NCBI GenBank assembly: GCA_001566295.1
Contig: KQ964247.1
Location: 3,534,001-3,598,000, forward strand
DNA length: 64,000 bases
From: Microdochium bolleyi
Lineage: Eukaryota; Ascomycota; Sordariomycetes; Xylariales; Microdochiaceae
Reading direction: 5' to 3'
A program made the position numbers and the translations under genes. This document shows, piece by piece, positions 34,756 through 46,726 of the stretch. Position 1 is the stretch's first letter, and every line of letters begins with the position of its first letter. Under the pieces are notes generated by a model. That model saw only the letters and a program-made list of their open reading frames with translations. It did not search any database and was not told the DNA's origin.

Positions 34756-37025
34756 AGATTTAGCATTGCTGCTGTTCTAGGTCTTGTTGCTGCGAGTGGT
34801 GGTAGGCATTGCGGGACATGGCTAGCTTGATCCCCGTGTTCGCGGCCATGAGCAATGGTGGAACGACGGATCCTTCCAGGGTACTTCTTTGTGATGTACC
34901 TTGTGCCTCCGACTTTATCATTCAAAGGCCTACTCGCCTTTGATTGGGGCATCGTTACCGGCGTTTGGGTTTGCAGTAATTGAAACGATTAAGAAACGAG
35001 TACATTTTGACAAGACATCAACCATGAGCTGATGGTCATATGCGTGACCATGAAAGGACAATTCTAGCGTCCATGACACTCTTAAGCCGGGCGGTGGACG
35101 GCTCTGCTGGGACTCTGAGCTCCGGGGCCTTAGAAACCTGATGGCGGAAATCAGACTCATGGACGAACGATCTCCCGAAGCCGAGTCCAGGTGTGAGTGA
35201 AGAAGGGCTGTTATCCTCCGGCCGGCGTGGGTTCAGACGCGGGAGTCCAATGGAATACTTTTTTTCTCCTTGGTCTCTTTTACGTCGTTCTGATGAGTTT
35301 GATCCATGGTGCAAGCCGCTCTTTGTGTTGGCTTAAAAAGAAGTTTCTGGGCCTGTTCTCGGCGTGTGAGCTCTTACGGTTTTTGTCTCCTCTCTCAGAC
35401 ATCCTTTATCGACTCTAGCTGTGGTGTGAGGTACTCTGGGGGAAAATCAAGTCTCTTCACTGCGCTCCAGATCGTGGGTTCTGGCGCTTGACGCGCTCTT
35501 TCTTTGGGCCATCACGACACAAGCAAAAAACCGAAACAGTTTCCCTTCATTTGTCGAAAGTTCTCTTGGGTTTGCGGCACATCTCTGGAGCTCTGCTCTT
35601 TCATTCTCATTCTCGCATGATGGCTTTGCGGCTTGGACTTTTCCTCAACTACGGACTTTAGGACAATGCGTCACTCCAGGTTGTCAACTTGTCAACCGAC
35701 CATGAATATTGTCTTGTAGACTTATATATCCCAGCTTGATAACGCTCGGATGGACGGGGATACTGTCTACTCTGCGATATTGCTCGGGCCAGACCTGAAA
35801 TAGGCTCTTCTAGTAGTATCTGCTCGACATGCCTCCTCTCGCTCTAGATTACTGCGTGAGCCACCTTTCCCCTTCAGTGCTCCGCGCGGTACAGACAGGT
35901 GCAATGAATGCGTGCGATCTTGAAGCAAGACCTCCCGGCTGGCGAATCTGTCGTCCATTGCCCCATTACGCCATGCTCGTCCGAGCTTTTGGCAGCTGAG
36001 ACGCTCTCGACTCTCTACGGACGGTCGGATCGCCTAACTGGTGTTGGCCAATACCGCCGAGAACGCAGCAACATGGGATGGGCATAATCATATTAGCCAG
36101 GCTAGAGGGACAAGGCGATACAGGAGATAATGGGCGTAATTGCCATCCTTTTTTGGAGTCAGCCGAGACTGCCTGTTCATCACGATGACGCCTCGGAGAA
36201 ACTGCTCCAGGATCGTCAAGACTCATTCTCGTCGGACCGACGCCTCTCAATACAGCACATGGCTCGATACCGAAGGCATCCTCACTTCGTAAGGCACTTC
36301 GTGCACGCGTGCAGGCGCTTTAATCCAAGCACGGCAATGACCTGGAGTGACATCATGCTCTCTGATAAACTCTTCGCGCTTGCGAATGACGCTGGATCCA
36401 TGGGTTTCCCCCATTCATCCAGTGTCCCTCCCGCTGCGATCTGTTGACAGAAACAGAGGATCTGAAATGCGAGCTGCGTTGAAGCCACGCCTCTGATCGA
36501 CTCTCTGGAATGGCCTCGCACGCGAGCAACTGTCATGTCAAAGATATTGTGAACCATTGCCCACACACATATCAGGAACCAAGGCGAAGTCAGAGGTAAT
36601 CGTTTTTCATTTTTCCCTTTTGTAGACCGGCAGTACCATGCAAATCTCGAAAGCCTTCTTTCGTCATCCGAGCCGTGATATAATGACAAACCGACAGCCG
36701 TTAAGCAAATGACAAAAGAAAATAAGCTCTCGTGCTATCTCCTCTACCCGCGGATCCGCGCCATGTGTCCCAGAACGCCAGAAATTGTTTGCGTCAAAAA
36801 TTCGTACGAAATTCGGACCTCAGTTCGGCTAGGTGTGGTTGTGGTCGCAGAAGTCGTGCCCCAGGGGGATCAAACTAATAATGTGTGATCTCGTAGTGTC
36901 ATATTCGATGATACTGTGTCTCGTTCTGTGGTAAAAGTGATGACCACATGCTTGTTGATGGACGAGAACTTGGGGCATCGAGGACGCCGGCTGACGGATG
37001 GGAGAGCGAGTATAAGACGATACGC
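34756..37025. other. Intergenic, convergent 3' flanks
   Basis: 2.3 kb between the ends of skp1 (+) and rpl39 (-). It has several T-rich stretches (35260-35420) and a TATATATCCC element near 35722, but no frame with conserved content. Long for convergent genes; a non-coding transcript cannot be excluded. Confidence 0.45.
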
Positions 37026-37509
37026 TTAGATGCCGAGGCGGGTCTTGCGCCAATGGCGTCTCTTGGAGTTGTATCTAGGTGGTGATTCATGTTAGTACCT
37101 AGTCCGTTCCATATCGTCTGCTGCGATTTCCTGTCGTCAGGTCGTCCTGGAAGGCATCATACCTGATGGTGTTACCAGTCCGCAGGCGGATCCATTGGGG
37201 AATGGGCCGGTTCTGCTTCTGGGCCTTGGCAAGCTTCTGCTTGGTGCGGAAAGTCTTCTGGCTCTGTAGGAAAGAAGAGGTTCTGGTCAGCGCGGGTTCG
37301 TGGGTGTGCTGTATTGTTCGATCCGTCCTCCATTCCACTCGACGATCCAGGCCGAGAATGACGACGGGGCCAACGATGGCAAGAGCCCTGCGCGTGCCCG
37401 AAACCGACCCAGAGTCCTGCCCGTTGTCGTCGCCGTCGTCATGTCGCCATCTGGTCGTCTCAAATGGTCTGGAGATCCTTCTCGTCGTTCGTCATGAACG
37501 TACCGGCAT
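37026..37509 (-). CDS. rpl39: 60S ribosomal protein L39 (eL39)
   Basis: Model complement(join(37026..37074,37163..37263,37504..37509)), 51 residues, the exact family length. eL39 lines the exit tunnel of the large ribosomal subunit. The body is diagnostic: SQKTFRTKQKLAKAQKQNRP, then IPQWIRLRTGNTIR and, after splicing, YNSKRRHWRKTRLGI. The first coding exon is only ATG-CCG (37504-37509), followed by GTACGT; the 240-bp first intron ends TTTCCTACAG at 37264. The second intron is 88 bp (GTATGA...CACCTAG); its join makes the Arg codon AGA. A tiny first exon and a long first intron are characteristic of ribosomal-protein genes in filamentous fungi. It is divergent from arl1, sharing a ~0.9 kb promoter region. 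Confidence 0.96.
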
Positions 37510-38432
37510 CTTGACTGCGTTGTGCTGCTCGAATGTCGAACTGTGTTGTTGTCGGATTGGGAGCGAGTCTTTCTGGGAGGAGGTGGAGATGCAGGCGGCG
37601 TGCTCAACTTTGGCAGTGCAGGGTGATTTTTCGCCGCGCGAGGGTTTTGCAGGACCCGAAAAGTGTGTGCGAGCATCAGGCGGGCAAAGAGTGGGGCAGG
37701 TGCAGCTATCGATTGCGGCCAGTGACAGTGGACTGGGCTGCGCACGTGATCTTGGCCCCGCTCCCAGCTCTGTGCTGCATAACGCTGCGATGTGCTTTGT
37801 GCAAGCCCATTTGTGCACCAACACCATTAGTCAAGGCGGCCCCTTTCCCTCCTGACTCCTCGCGCTTGGACAAATGACAAGTTCAACGTCGGAAAGTGGA
37901 GAGGGCGCCAACAGGGGCCCTACAGCCGGCAACCTTGTTTGTCGTCACTCCCAGGAACAATAGCTGCGATCCGTCCTTACCCGCACCCCGTGCCGCATGA
38001 CCAGACTTGCACCGACCCCGATCAGCGGCCATCCTTGCTTAGAAAGCCAAGCTTGGCTTTGCATGAAGTACACTGGCTTCCTGTCACGACATCTCCTTTT
38101 CCTCGCAACGACGACCATAGATCACGACTGCCGATAATCAGAACTTCGACTCTGCACCAGCACACCAAGCGCCACACATTATCGCGACAGCTACGCCACT
38201 GTACGACTGTTTAAGCACACCGATACTGAGAAACAACAGCTGTCCTGATCGATCAAAGCTTGGCATCGTCCCGCAACATCACAACCTCCCGGGATTTGTG
38301 AGCGGCTCTCACGCTCACGTTCACGTGTAACGATTCCGGGCCTCACTGTGTCAGCAACCGGAAACCGTCAGCTCTAGCAGGAACGGACCGATCAAGCGAC
38401 TGTCACATCCTTCGCCAACACAAATATACAAC
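37510..38432. other. Shared promoter region of rpl39 and arl1
   Basis: 923 bp between the divergent ATGs of rpl39 (-) and arl1 (+). The rpl39-proximal part is overlapped by the reverse of its leader; CA/TC-rich leader-like sequence precedes arl1 (about 38140-38432). I see no coding exon and no motif I would name with confidence. Confidence 0.5.
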
Positions 38433-39249
38433 ATGGGTCAGAGCATGTCATGGGTGTCGAACCTCTTGTGGGCTAAGAAGGAAATCAGGATATTAATTCT
38501 TGGACTTGTACGCGCATATTCCTCGGCGAATGCTCATTCTGCGACTCCGGTTTTCTGACTGGCGTCATTCTGCAGGACAATGCTGGAAAGACCACTCTAC
38601 TGTACAGACTCAAGGTACGCCGCCCTCGTCCTCCTTCGAACTTGTTCCTGCATAGCTGCAGCGCTCCGCGCTTAACTCGCGTGCAGCAAGCCTGTTGATG
38701 ACCTAGCACTGACATGTGGCGCAGATCGGCGAGGTAGTTACAACGATCCCGACCATCGGCTTCAACGTCGAGTCCGTAACGTACAAGAACCTCAACTTCA
38801 ACGTCTGGGATTTGGGTGGCCAGACATCGATCCGACCGTACTGGCGGTGTTACTACGCCAACACAGCCGCCGTCATCTTCGTCGTCGACAGCACCGATAT
38901 TGAGCGGCTGCAGACTGCGGCTGAGGAGTTGGGCGCCATGCTGAACGAGGAGGAGCTGAAGGATGCGGCGCTGCTCGTGTTCGCAAACAAGCAGGATCAG
39001 CCTGGAGCGAAGGGTGCCGGCGATATCTCTGAGGCGCTGAGGTTAGGCGAGCTCAGGGATCGGAACTGGAGCATCATGGCTTGCTCTGCCGTTGATGGCA
39101 GTGGTGTCACAGAGGGCATGGACTGGCTTGTGGTAAGTTTGTGGTCGTGCGGCTATACTAACACCGCTCTCTAGGGCGCTTTGTTCGCTCAGAGTGATCA
39201 ACAGGTGCTAACGTGATCTCTGTAGCAAACTGTCAACCAGGAGTCATAG
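38433..39249 (+). CDS. arl1: ARL1, Arf-like small GTPase
   Basis: Model join(38433..38507,38576..38614,38725..39132,39226..39249), 181 residues. Arl1 is a trans-Golgi GTPase that recruits GRIP-domain golgins. Motifs: Gly2 for N-myristoylation, P-loop GLDNAGKT (24-31, interrupted by intron 1), switch I Thr in TIPTIGFN (48), WDLGGQ (66-71), NKQD (126-129) and the guanine-binding CSAVDGSG. The SMSWVSNLLWAKKE N-terminus and the sequence EVVTTIPTIGFNVE favour Arl1 over Arf1. Four exons, with donors GTACGC, GTACGC and GTAAGT; all junctions are phase 0. The second exon is only 39 nt and the last 24 nt (QTVNQES), so short-exon detection matters. It converges with lys2. Confidence 0.95.
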
Positions 39250-39929
39250 ACCTGCAGCTTGCACCACAATGGAGCAAGTGCTCTGCGATACGACTCAACG
39301 TAGTCCGACTGCCGTCGCGACGGAAGAGACCTCGTCATGAATAGAGGCTACAATCTCGACGCTCAGTCATCAGCACTGAGAGCTGGCCTCTTGAAACGGC
39401 ACTGACTAGGGATGGAATTGCCCTGAACTTGAGGGCAACAGGGCTATGGGGTGGAGTCTGGCTACCTCCCTGAACTTTCTATCAAGAGAGTCTGAGGACT
39501 ATTCAGAAGTTCTCTGGGGCTCGAGCGGTGACCTGCTACCTTGTCGTGGTCGCTCGCCTACATCAACCCTAACGGCATCGTGCGAGTCGTTTCGGAGGCA
39601 CCATGCGCTTCGTCGGACGCTAGAGGAAGGAGTCGTTACTTACATACTTTTAATACTATGAGACACGCAGACGTTTTTGCATACTTTCTAAACATACCTG
39701 TTTCCCCCCAGACACGATGCTTTGCTTCCCTATAGTCGCGAGTGTTGCAGTGGTTTTGTGTACATGTCTATATGTATGCATACAAGGCGAGTGGATCGTT
39801 GTATACAAGTGAACAAACATCACGCTTTTGGAATTTTTGGGCTATGTGCTTGGATTTTTTACTGTATTCTCATTCATCATTTTGTCTCATGACCCTCCTC
39901 CAGAAACCTTCAAACTTCTTCGTATACCC
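39250..39929. other. Intergenic, convergent 3' flanks
   Basis: 680 bp between the stops of arl1 (+) and lys2 (-). AT-rich toward the lys2 end (39640-39930), consistent with 3' UTR and polyadenylation signals. No gene seen; the long plus-strand frame entering from 39828 is the shadow of lys2. Confidence 0.5.
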
Positions 39930-42900
39930 TTAGTTAAAGCCACCACGTCCGCCAACAGCAGTCGCCTGCACGATATCCACATCGATCGGAGGCAGCGGCC
40001 GGCCCTTCCCCGTGGGAGGAGCGATGAACTTGATCTCCGACAGATACCGCAGGAACCGGCCGATATCCTCCTTCCCGATGCCGCTCCCCGAGCTCTCGTC
40101 GTCACCTGTCCACCGGTCCGCGTCGGCCTTGAGGATCGCGACGGCGTTGCGGTCGTCGAGCTCCGGCGCGCGCGTGTTACTGGGGAGGTCGTTCATGCAG
40201 AAGTGGAACAGCGGCATGAGGGCGTGCTGCTCCTGGTCCTTCTCGACGGAGCCGGCCGAGACGAAGCGCTCGAGGGCGCCCTTCCACTCGTCGTAGCTCA
40301 CCTCGGGCGTCTTGTAGCCGTAGTACTCGAGGATGGAGAGGTACTCGTTCATCCGCTGGCGCGGGTGCGCGGTGACGTGGACGACCTTGACGCCGTCGAG
40401 GGGCGTCAGGGCCGCAGCCGTGACGACGCGCGCCACGTGATTCACGGGCACCGCGTTGACCGTGTTGATGATGCGCGGGCGGGACTGCAGCTGGATGCAG
40501 CCCTTGAGCAGGCGGATCAGGAAGTCGTCGACGTTGCACACGCCCGTCTCCGAGTGGCCGAGGATGTACCCCGGGCGGACGACGGAGCCGCGGAGGCCGC
40601 GCCGGCCGGCCTCGCGCGAGAGCTGCTCGGAAACCCACTTGGTCTGGCCGTAGCCCGTGCCCAGTCCGGTGCGGCTGCCCTCCATGTTGTCCTCCTCGAG
40701 GAGGGCGTCCTGGCCGGTGCGGGTCTGCTGTGCGGACAGGTCGATGTAGTGGTCCGTATCAAGGACGCTGGTCGAGCTGACGAAGGTGAAGAGCTTGGGC
40801 TTGCCCTCGTTGCAGAGCTTGAGCATGTCGATCGTCGACTGCACGTTCGCGGCCATCATGTCTTTGTACTGCTTGACCCAGTGGACCGTAGCGCCGTTGT
40901 GGATGACGACGTCAACCTCTTGGGTGAGAGTCTGCCAGGTGGCGTCGTCTATCCCGGTGTTGGGCTGTGCGAGGTCGCCGACGACGCAGCTCAGCCTTGA
41001 GGTCCAGTCGTCCTGCCAGACACCATTGCCCTTGAGTGAGCGCTGCAGCCGCTCGAGACCAGCCGCTGAATCCTTGGCGCGGACGTGGGCGATGAGCTTG
41101 ATGTTCTTCTTGGTGCGGTCCATGATGTCCTTGATCAAGTAAGAGCCCAGGAAACCGGTCGCACCGGTGAGCAGGACTGTAATGCTCTCTTGCGCGTAAA
41201 TTGCGTCGGCATCGGCGGTCTGGTACTTCGCGGGAAGAGTGCTGATGAGCTCGTCCACAGACTTAGTGTAGGCGGCATCAGCCGACGCGGCCTCCTCTGT
41301 ACCACTAGCCTTGTTGTCAATGTGACGACTGAAGTCAGCCAGGCTGGGGTACTGGTAGAGTGTGTTGATCGAGACGTCCGTGCCCATCTGCTTGCGGACG
41401 TTGAGCAGGAATTGCTGGGCCAGAAGACTGTGGCCACCGAGATCGAAGAAGTTGTTCTCGGTCCTAATCGTCTTGGGGTTGAGACCAGGGATCAAGCTGG
41501 CCCAGCTCTCCGCCACTGTACGCTCGGTCTTGGTCATGGCCTCCCAGTTCTTCAGGTCCTCCTCAGACGCCTCCTCCGTTCGCTCAGCAACATCAGGGAA
41601 GGGCAAGTTGGGCTTGTCGACCTTGCCATTGGGGTTGAGGGGTAGCTTGTTGAGAACAATGTAGATGGTGGGCACAGCATACGCTGGCAGTCTCGACTTG
41701 AGGTGGTCGCGGACCTCGGTCTGCATGGCACGGAAGCGCTTGAGGTAGATGGTGACCGAGCCCATCTCCAGGCCCTCATCCTCGACATCGTCGACACCGC
41801 GGACGGAGAGCCACTTGCTCCATTCTGAGAGCTCAGGGACGATGTAGCTGACGAGGGTCGGCTCCTCGTTACGATCTCTCCGCACGAGCGTCTTGCAGTC
41901 ACGGATCAGCGCGCTCTGGCTCAGGTTGCTGTCAATGTCGTTGAGCTCGATGCGGAAACCACGAATCTTGACCTGGTCATCGGCACGGCCCGTACACTCG
42001 ACATCGCCAGTCTCGAGGTACTTGCCGAGATCGCCCGTGCGGTACAGTCTGTCTCGAGGGCCAGAGTAGTACTTGCGCCAGGGCTCCCCCTTGTCGGCCT
42101 TCTTGTCTTCCGCTACCCACTTCTCATTGTCGACGAACCAGTTTAGGAGGAACTTCTTCTCGTTCATGGCCTCGTCGCCAAGGTAGCCGCGGGCGAGACC
42201 AGCGGCGCGGACATAGATCTCTCCAACCTCGCCGACCTTGCACAACTCCCGGTTCTCACGGTTGACTACGAGCAGCTGGACGTTCTCCATGCCCTTGCCA
42301 GCGGGAACAGTGTCCCTGAGCTTTCCGAGAGCTTCGGGGTCTCTTGAGCGGCTGGGAACCTCAAAGTAGCTCACAGCTCTCTGCGTCTCCGTGGTGCCGT
42401 ACATGTTGATGATGTTGGCGTTCTCAGCCAGCCTCTGGAGCACACGGCAGTCACGTGTGGTCAACACATCGCCAACGAAGAAGACATGCTCGAGGGACGG
42501 AAATTCTGCGGAAGCACCGCCGACAAGGATCTGACCCATGGCAGGTGTGAGATGCGTGACTGTGGGCTTGTGCTCTCTGAACCACTCGGCAAGTCTCTCG
42601 TGCTGGATGTCTTCGCGTGCAGGCACAAGGAGCTGCGCGCCGAGGAACAGCGGCGTAAATATATCGCGCTGAATCGGGTCGTGCGCGAGGCCAGAGAGCA
42701 TTGTGAATCTGCTCTCGGAGCTGAGTTTGAAGCGCTTGGCCATCCAGCCGTAGTATCTGGTCAAGCTGTAGTGTCGGCCAAGGACACCCTTGGGCCGACC
42801 TTCACTTCCCGAAGTGAATGAAAGTGTCGGATTCGAGTCTGGGCCGACCAGAGTAGGTGGTGGTGTGGCGGCCTCGGGCCGGACAGCATCGAAGATGTCC

Positions 42901-43518
42901 TTGCCGTCGACTTGGCCACCGGCGAGGAAGCCGTCGTCGAGAAGGCGCAGTTCCGGAACCTCGGCCTTAAGCGACAGATCCTGGTCGATGTATTCCTGGA
43001 CGAGCGGCGCGAGAGGGCCATTCTCGTCGGTTGCCCGGCCGATTCTGATGAGGGCACGCGGCTGTGAAACTTCGAGGTAGACCTTCTGCCTGGCGGGAGG
43101 GTAGGCAGGGTCAAGGACTGTCATTGTCGCACCCGAGAGCTACCGAGGAGAAAGTGTAAGTCAGCAACCATCTTTCTACACCATGAGTGATGATTTGGTC
43201 CATTCCTGAGGATTCTGCCGCACACAGACGTACCAAAACACCCATAAGGCAGACAACGAGGTCTACTGATCGGTGCGCCCAAATCATGACAACGTCGCCG
43301 TTGGTGATGCCGGCATCGTGCAGATGCCTCGCGAGGACGTTGACGGCCTCATAGATCTGGCGGTACGTGAACGTGCGCTCCGGTGTTGTCGAGGATCTCG
43401 TCTCAACAACACAAGGGGCATCGGGAGTTTTCTGGGCATTGCTGTGGAAGTGCTCGTGGATGGCCCCGACGTAGCCGGACCAGTCAAGGTCGGCAGTGGG
43501 GTCGGGCAGCGCGGCCAT
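39930..43518 (-). CDS. lys2: L-2-aminoadipate reductase large subunit (Lys2)
   Basis: Model complement(join(39930..43139,43235..43518 region)), with exon 1 at 43234-43518 and exon 2 at 39930-43139; 1,164 residues. It reduces alpha-aminoadipate to its semialdehyde in the fungal lysine pathway, using ATP and NADPH. Domain order is the NRPS-like A-T-R: adenylation with SFTSGSEGRPKGV (about 195-208) and YRTGDLG; carrier domain FFDLGGHSLLAQQ with the phosphopantetheine Ser near 664; thioester-reductase VLLTGATGFLGSYL (about 755) with VRPGYILG downstream. The N-terminal DPTADLDWSGY and the C-terminal ATAVGGRGG fit true Lys2 rather than other carboxylate reductases. One 94-bp intron (GTACGT...CGGTAG, phase 0) makes VLLSGATM. 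It needs activation by a phosphopantetheinyl transferase encoded elsewhere. A TGAGTCA site lies 200 bp upstream. Confidence 0.96.
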
Positions 43519-43718
43519 GGCTCAATTGGTGCTGTAGGGACTGCCGATAGTGGTGTGAAGCCGCCCGCGATGCGCTGAGCTAGGCGGGGTCGTTGTCGTG
43601 ATGTTATTACTGCACGGAAGGAAAAGAGTGTGGTGCTGCTAAACGTCCGACAAAATAGTAGCTTCGCGGGCGCGGGCGTGGAGGGGCGGGCGCCGAGAAT
43701 CGGACATAGCGTCACCGC

Positions 43719-43725
43719 TGAGTCA
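43719..43725. promoter_or_regulatory. Gcn4/CPC1-type site TGAGTCA upstream of lys2
   Basis: Perfect palindromic-type general amino-acid-control element, 200 bp before the lys2 ATG. Gcn4 (CPC1/CpcA in filamentous fungi) activates amino-acid biosynthesis genes through this sequence. Placement and target gene fit; binding is inferred. Confidence 0.65.
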
Positions 43726-43729
43726 GGCA

Positions 43730-43734
43730 ATTGG
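43730..43734 (-). promoter_or_regulatory. CCAAT box upstream of lys2
   Basis: CCAAT on the lys2 sense strand, 4 bp from the TGAGTCA element. CCAAT-binding HAP/CBC complexes commonly act with neighbouring activators; function here is inferred from position only. Confidence 0.45.
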
Positions 43735-44391
43735 TGGGCACATTTTGGCAGAAAAGTTGTGCGGGTCCGACCCTGCGGCGGGACCTGAGTTGTGCCGCAA
43801 AAGCAAACAAAGCCCAGGTTGGACTTCGCCGGGGGCTTAACCAGGCACTCTGCAATGCATAGTAATGGCCAAGAAGCTGGCGAGGTGGCACTTAAGGACG
43901 TTCTAGGGCCTGAGGATGTTTTTTTTGTAGCCTGTTAAGCCCTTCGTGTTCGGATCTTACCTGTGCATATGTCGGGCCTCGAGAGACATCTCGCACAGCG
44001 TTGGGTCCACGTCAGGCAGACCTTGCAAACATCCGATTGGCTGGACTACGGTGCCCATTTCCTCTTTCGACCAGCACGCCTGCGATATCGTTTCTTCCGG
44101 CCCCACATGCTCCTGCACCTTCACGAAGTATTTTGTAATGGACAAAGGTGCGGCAGTATCTCTTGAGTATTTCCGAAGTTTTTCATGTGAGAAGGGCTGG
44201 CTCTCGGCATAAAAAATTGCATAAATACAAGAGGACAAGACATGTGTAGTTGCGTGAAAAATCGTGCCAGTGCTTGTGTTATGCGTGTTCGTCCGAGACT
44301 TTCGCTCTCATGAATGAGCAGGATCCTTGGAATTGTCTTCTCAATCTTGTTCATGATGTGATATCTGTCAAACCCTCATGGATTCTTGTCT

Positions 44392-45315
44392 TTATGGTAT
44401 CGCAGGTGCCGGGGGAGGGTGCGTCCTAGCCCATTCCTCGATTGGGGTCAGTGTCGTTGGCAACTCCTTGAGAACCGGGCCCATATCGATCTTGAAGGGC
44501 TCCGTGGGGGAGTCATTGTACCATGTGTAAGCCTTGTGCATTTTCTCGATCAGATAGTCAGCATCTATGTTGGCTCTTTCCCGCATAGCTGCGCCAATCT
44601 TGACACAGAAGTCGTCGACTGTCTGAAACTCGTATTTGAGCTGCGGTCGTGACCAGCCCCGCGCAAGTCGCTCTGTGAGTTGTGGCAGACGAACCGTATC
44701 CGGTCCACCGACGGGGAAGTTGCGACCCGCTAGTTCTGGCCGCGACATGGCAGCTATCATGAGCTTTGCAATGTCGTCGTGGCAGATCCATGACACGTCG
44801 AGAGTGGGTTTGTGGCAGTATGTGACGGTGTTATGATCCCGGATCGGTGGCAGCGCCCACCCTTCGAGTAGATTGTCGAGGAAGCAAACGGGCTGGATGC
44901 TGATGAGTGGCACACCCATTTCGCGGATGAGGTCTCGCATCTGCCGCCTGTGGTCCTGGGCTTCGATGTCTACCGACACATCTGGTACCGGCATGCTGGT
45001 GTTGAACACGATCAGGCGCACACTGGGTGTGTCCTTGACGATCTGTCCAATGGCGCGAGCCGCTGCGATGACAGGCTCTTCTGGCTGGAAAGACGTCGAG
45101 GGGAGATTGAGGAAGACGACCTCGGCGTCTTGCACGGACTTCTTGAGAGCGTCGTGGTCTCCAAAGTCGGCCGCCACAGTCTCGACCTGCCTCCCATCAA
45201 TGTCGAATGGCTTCGGATTGCGGCTGACAGCAACAGGGTCGTGGCCGGCGCGAGAAAGGGCTGCAACCTGAGCCGCGCCCTGGACTCCAGACGCGCCAAA
45301 GACAGTAACTCTCAT
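44392..45315 (-). CDS. NmrA-like NAD(P)-binding Rossmann-fold protein
   Basis: Single-exon gene, 307 residues, ATG at 45315. The N-terminus is a Rossmann nucleotide-binding motif, MRVTVFGASGVQGAA, with the NmrA/atypical-SDR signature. VSRNP after the second strand favours NADP. QPVCFLDNLLEGW, SWICHDDIAKLMIAA and GRNFPVGGPDTV match the NmrA/TMR family. Members include redox-sensing regulators such as NmrA and HSCARG and also reductases; the usual SDR Tyr-x3-Lys pair is not obvious, which leans toward a sensor or an isoflavone-reductase-like enzyme without strong evidence. It is divergent from an MFS transporter 1.4 kb away. Substrate unknown. Confidence 0.85.
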   Translation of the reverse strand: MRVTVFGASGVQGAAQVAALSRAGHDPVAVSRNPKPFDIDGRQVETVAADFGDHDALKKSVQDAEVVFLNLPSTSFQPEEPVIAAARAIGQIVKDTPSVRLIVFNTSMPVPDVSVDIEAQDHRRQMRDLIREMGVPLISIQPVCFLDNLLEGWALPPIRDHNTVTYCHKPTLDVSWICHDDIAKLMIAAMSRPELAGRNFPVGGPDTVRLPQLTERLARGWSRPQLKYEFQTVDDFCVKIGAAMRERANIDADYLIEKMHKAYTWYNDSPTEPFKIDMGPVLKELPTTLTPIEEWARTHPPPAPAIP

Positions 45316-46726
45316 GGTGCTTGGACTTTTGGATGATGCGCTCGTGTGGGGATCCGAAGGTTGTGATCAGATCCGTAACCATAAACTTCAAGTTCTGTGC
45401 TGGTCAATTGAGTGTCACGAGGCGCAAGCTTGATGGTTTCGAAGAGAACACGGGATTCATCTGACGCTTTTCGCCCACTGTTGGTATTTCCAGAAAGTCG
45501 AGCATTATGTCATCGGATTGGCCTTTTCCAGGGAGGAGCGATGCAGTTCCCCGCAGGAGCTGCCCTGGCACTTGCGGGGATGGAGAGCACCCGCGGCAGT
45601 GTTCGCATGGGGGCCAGAGGTTATCGACTTCCTGGATTCACAACCGCCAGTGCCGGAAGAGTTGTTCCCAGCTCTCGGCCGTTGTCTGTCACACCTCAGC
45701 CGCCCCAGGCCATGCTATATAGGCCGACTGACAGCCACCAACAACCATGACAAGCCTCCACGTCGCTTGGCAGGAAAGGGTTGGTCAGCTTGATAGCGAC
45801 CACAAAGCTTGTGCCCGAGCTTCCGCGACTCCATCGTTGGCGAGTAGGCCCGGATATCGTTACGCGAGGACGACGGGGGGTTGTTGGCCACCCGAGTCCC
45901 AGCCGTGTCTCCACAGCGAGGCCACATACACTTTCGCCTACACCACACCCCGCCTGGGGCACAAAGCCATGCCTACAGGCTAGGAACGCCTCTTCCGACA
46001 CTCTGACGGCCCCATGCCCCATCAATCGCCGCCTGGTGGGTTTGATAGCTGAGGCTCTCGGTCCAGTGCAATCCTAGTCAATGGGACGCGGAAGGACGAC
46101 AATGATGAAAAACGAGACACTCATCGAGCCGGGTGAACCGTGCTGCCCGTGATCCTCCCGACGGGTCCGAGACGGGAGCTAGTGGAGATCCCGAGTCTCC
46201 CCACGGGGTTGAGGAGCCAGGATTGGCAGGGGGCTTCTTCCCCGGGCAACCCCAGACTGGCGGCCGTTAGGTTCTCTGGAGGCCCAAAAGGCCTGCGCTG
46301 GGCAATGATTCAGTGGTCTTGCCGTAGTGCCATCCTGTCAAGCTCAGCGTGGCGATCCCGACGGTAACCATGGATCAGCTTGAGGCCGGCTACCTGTTTC
46401 CAGCTCCGTGACGGTGTGTTCCCAGTGAGTTGGGATAATCGCTAGGCCTTGACTGAGTCGTTCGCCTGCCATGAAAGGTCAGAGCCAGTGCCACTGGCCC
46501 CAGACGCCATATAAGTTTCTGCATCTCTCGCCAATATAGCCCAGTGCCGATCCCTCTTCGTCCTGCACGTGGCGACCTGTAGTCGAGTCGTATACGGCAT
46601 AGTCTTGCTGTTCATCCTTTTCAACCTTCTGCTACGGCTGGATTCGTCTTTCGTCTTTGTTTCACCACGCCAGCCCAACTTGACTTCAAATCCCAGAGCA
46701 AGTGGAAACACATAGCCTTCTTCATC
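45316..46726. other. Intergenic, divergent promoters of NmrA-like and MFS genes
   Basis: 1.4 kb between the two divergent starts; candidate shared regulatory region. Open frames (45412-45750, 45696-46025 and others) have no conserved content. No gene seen. Confidence 0.5.

Larger units (their letters stand above)
43519..44391. other. Intergenic, lys2 promoter
   Basis: 873 bp between lys2 and the NmrA-like gene, both on minus. It holds the TGAGTCA and CCAAT elements listed separately, close to lys2, and AT-rich sequence at 44120-44380 that fits the NmrA-like 3' UTR. No gene seen. Confidence 0.55.

Noticed and set aside
39828..41000. 390-codon plus-strand frame opposite the lys2 reductase domain
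   Set aside because: Shadow of lys2; Val/Arg/Asp/Leu-heavy translation mirrors GC-rich sense codons.
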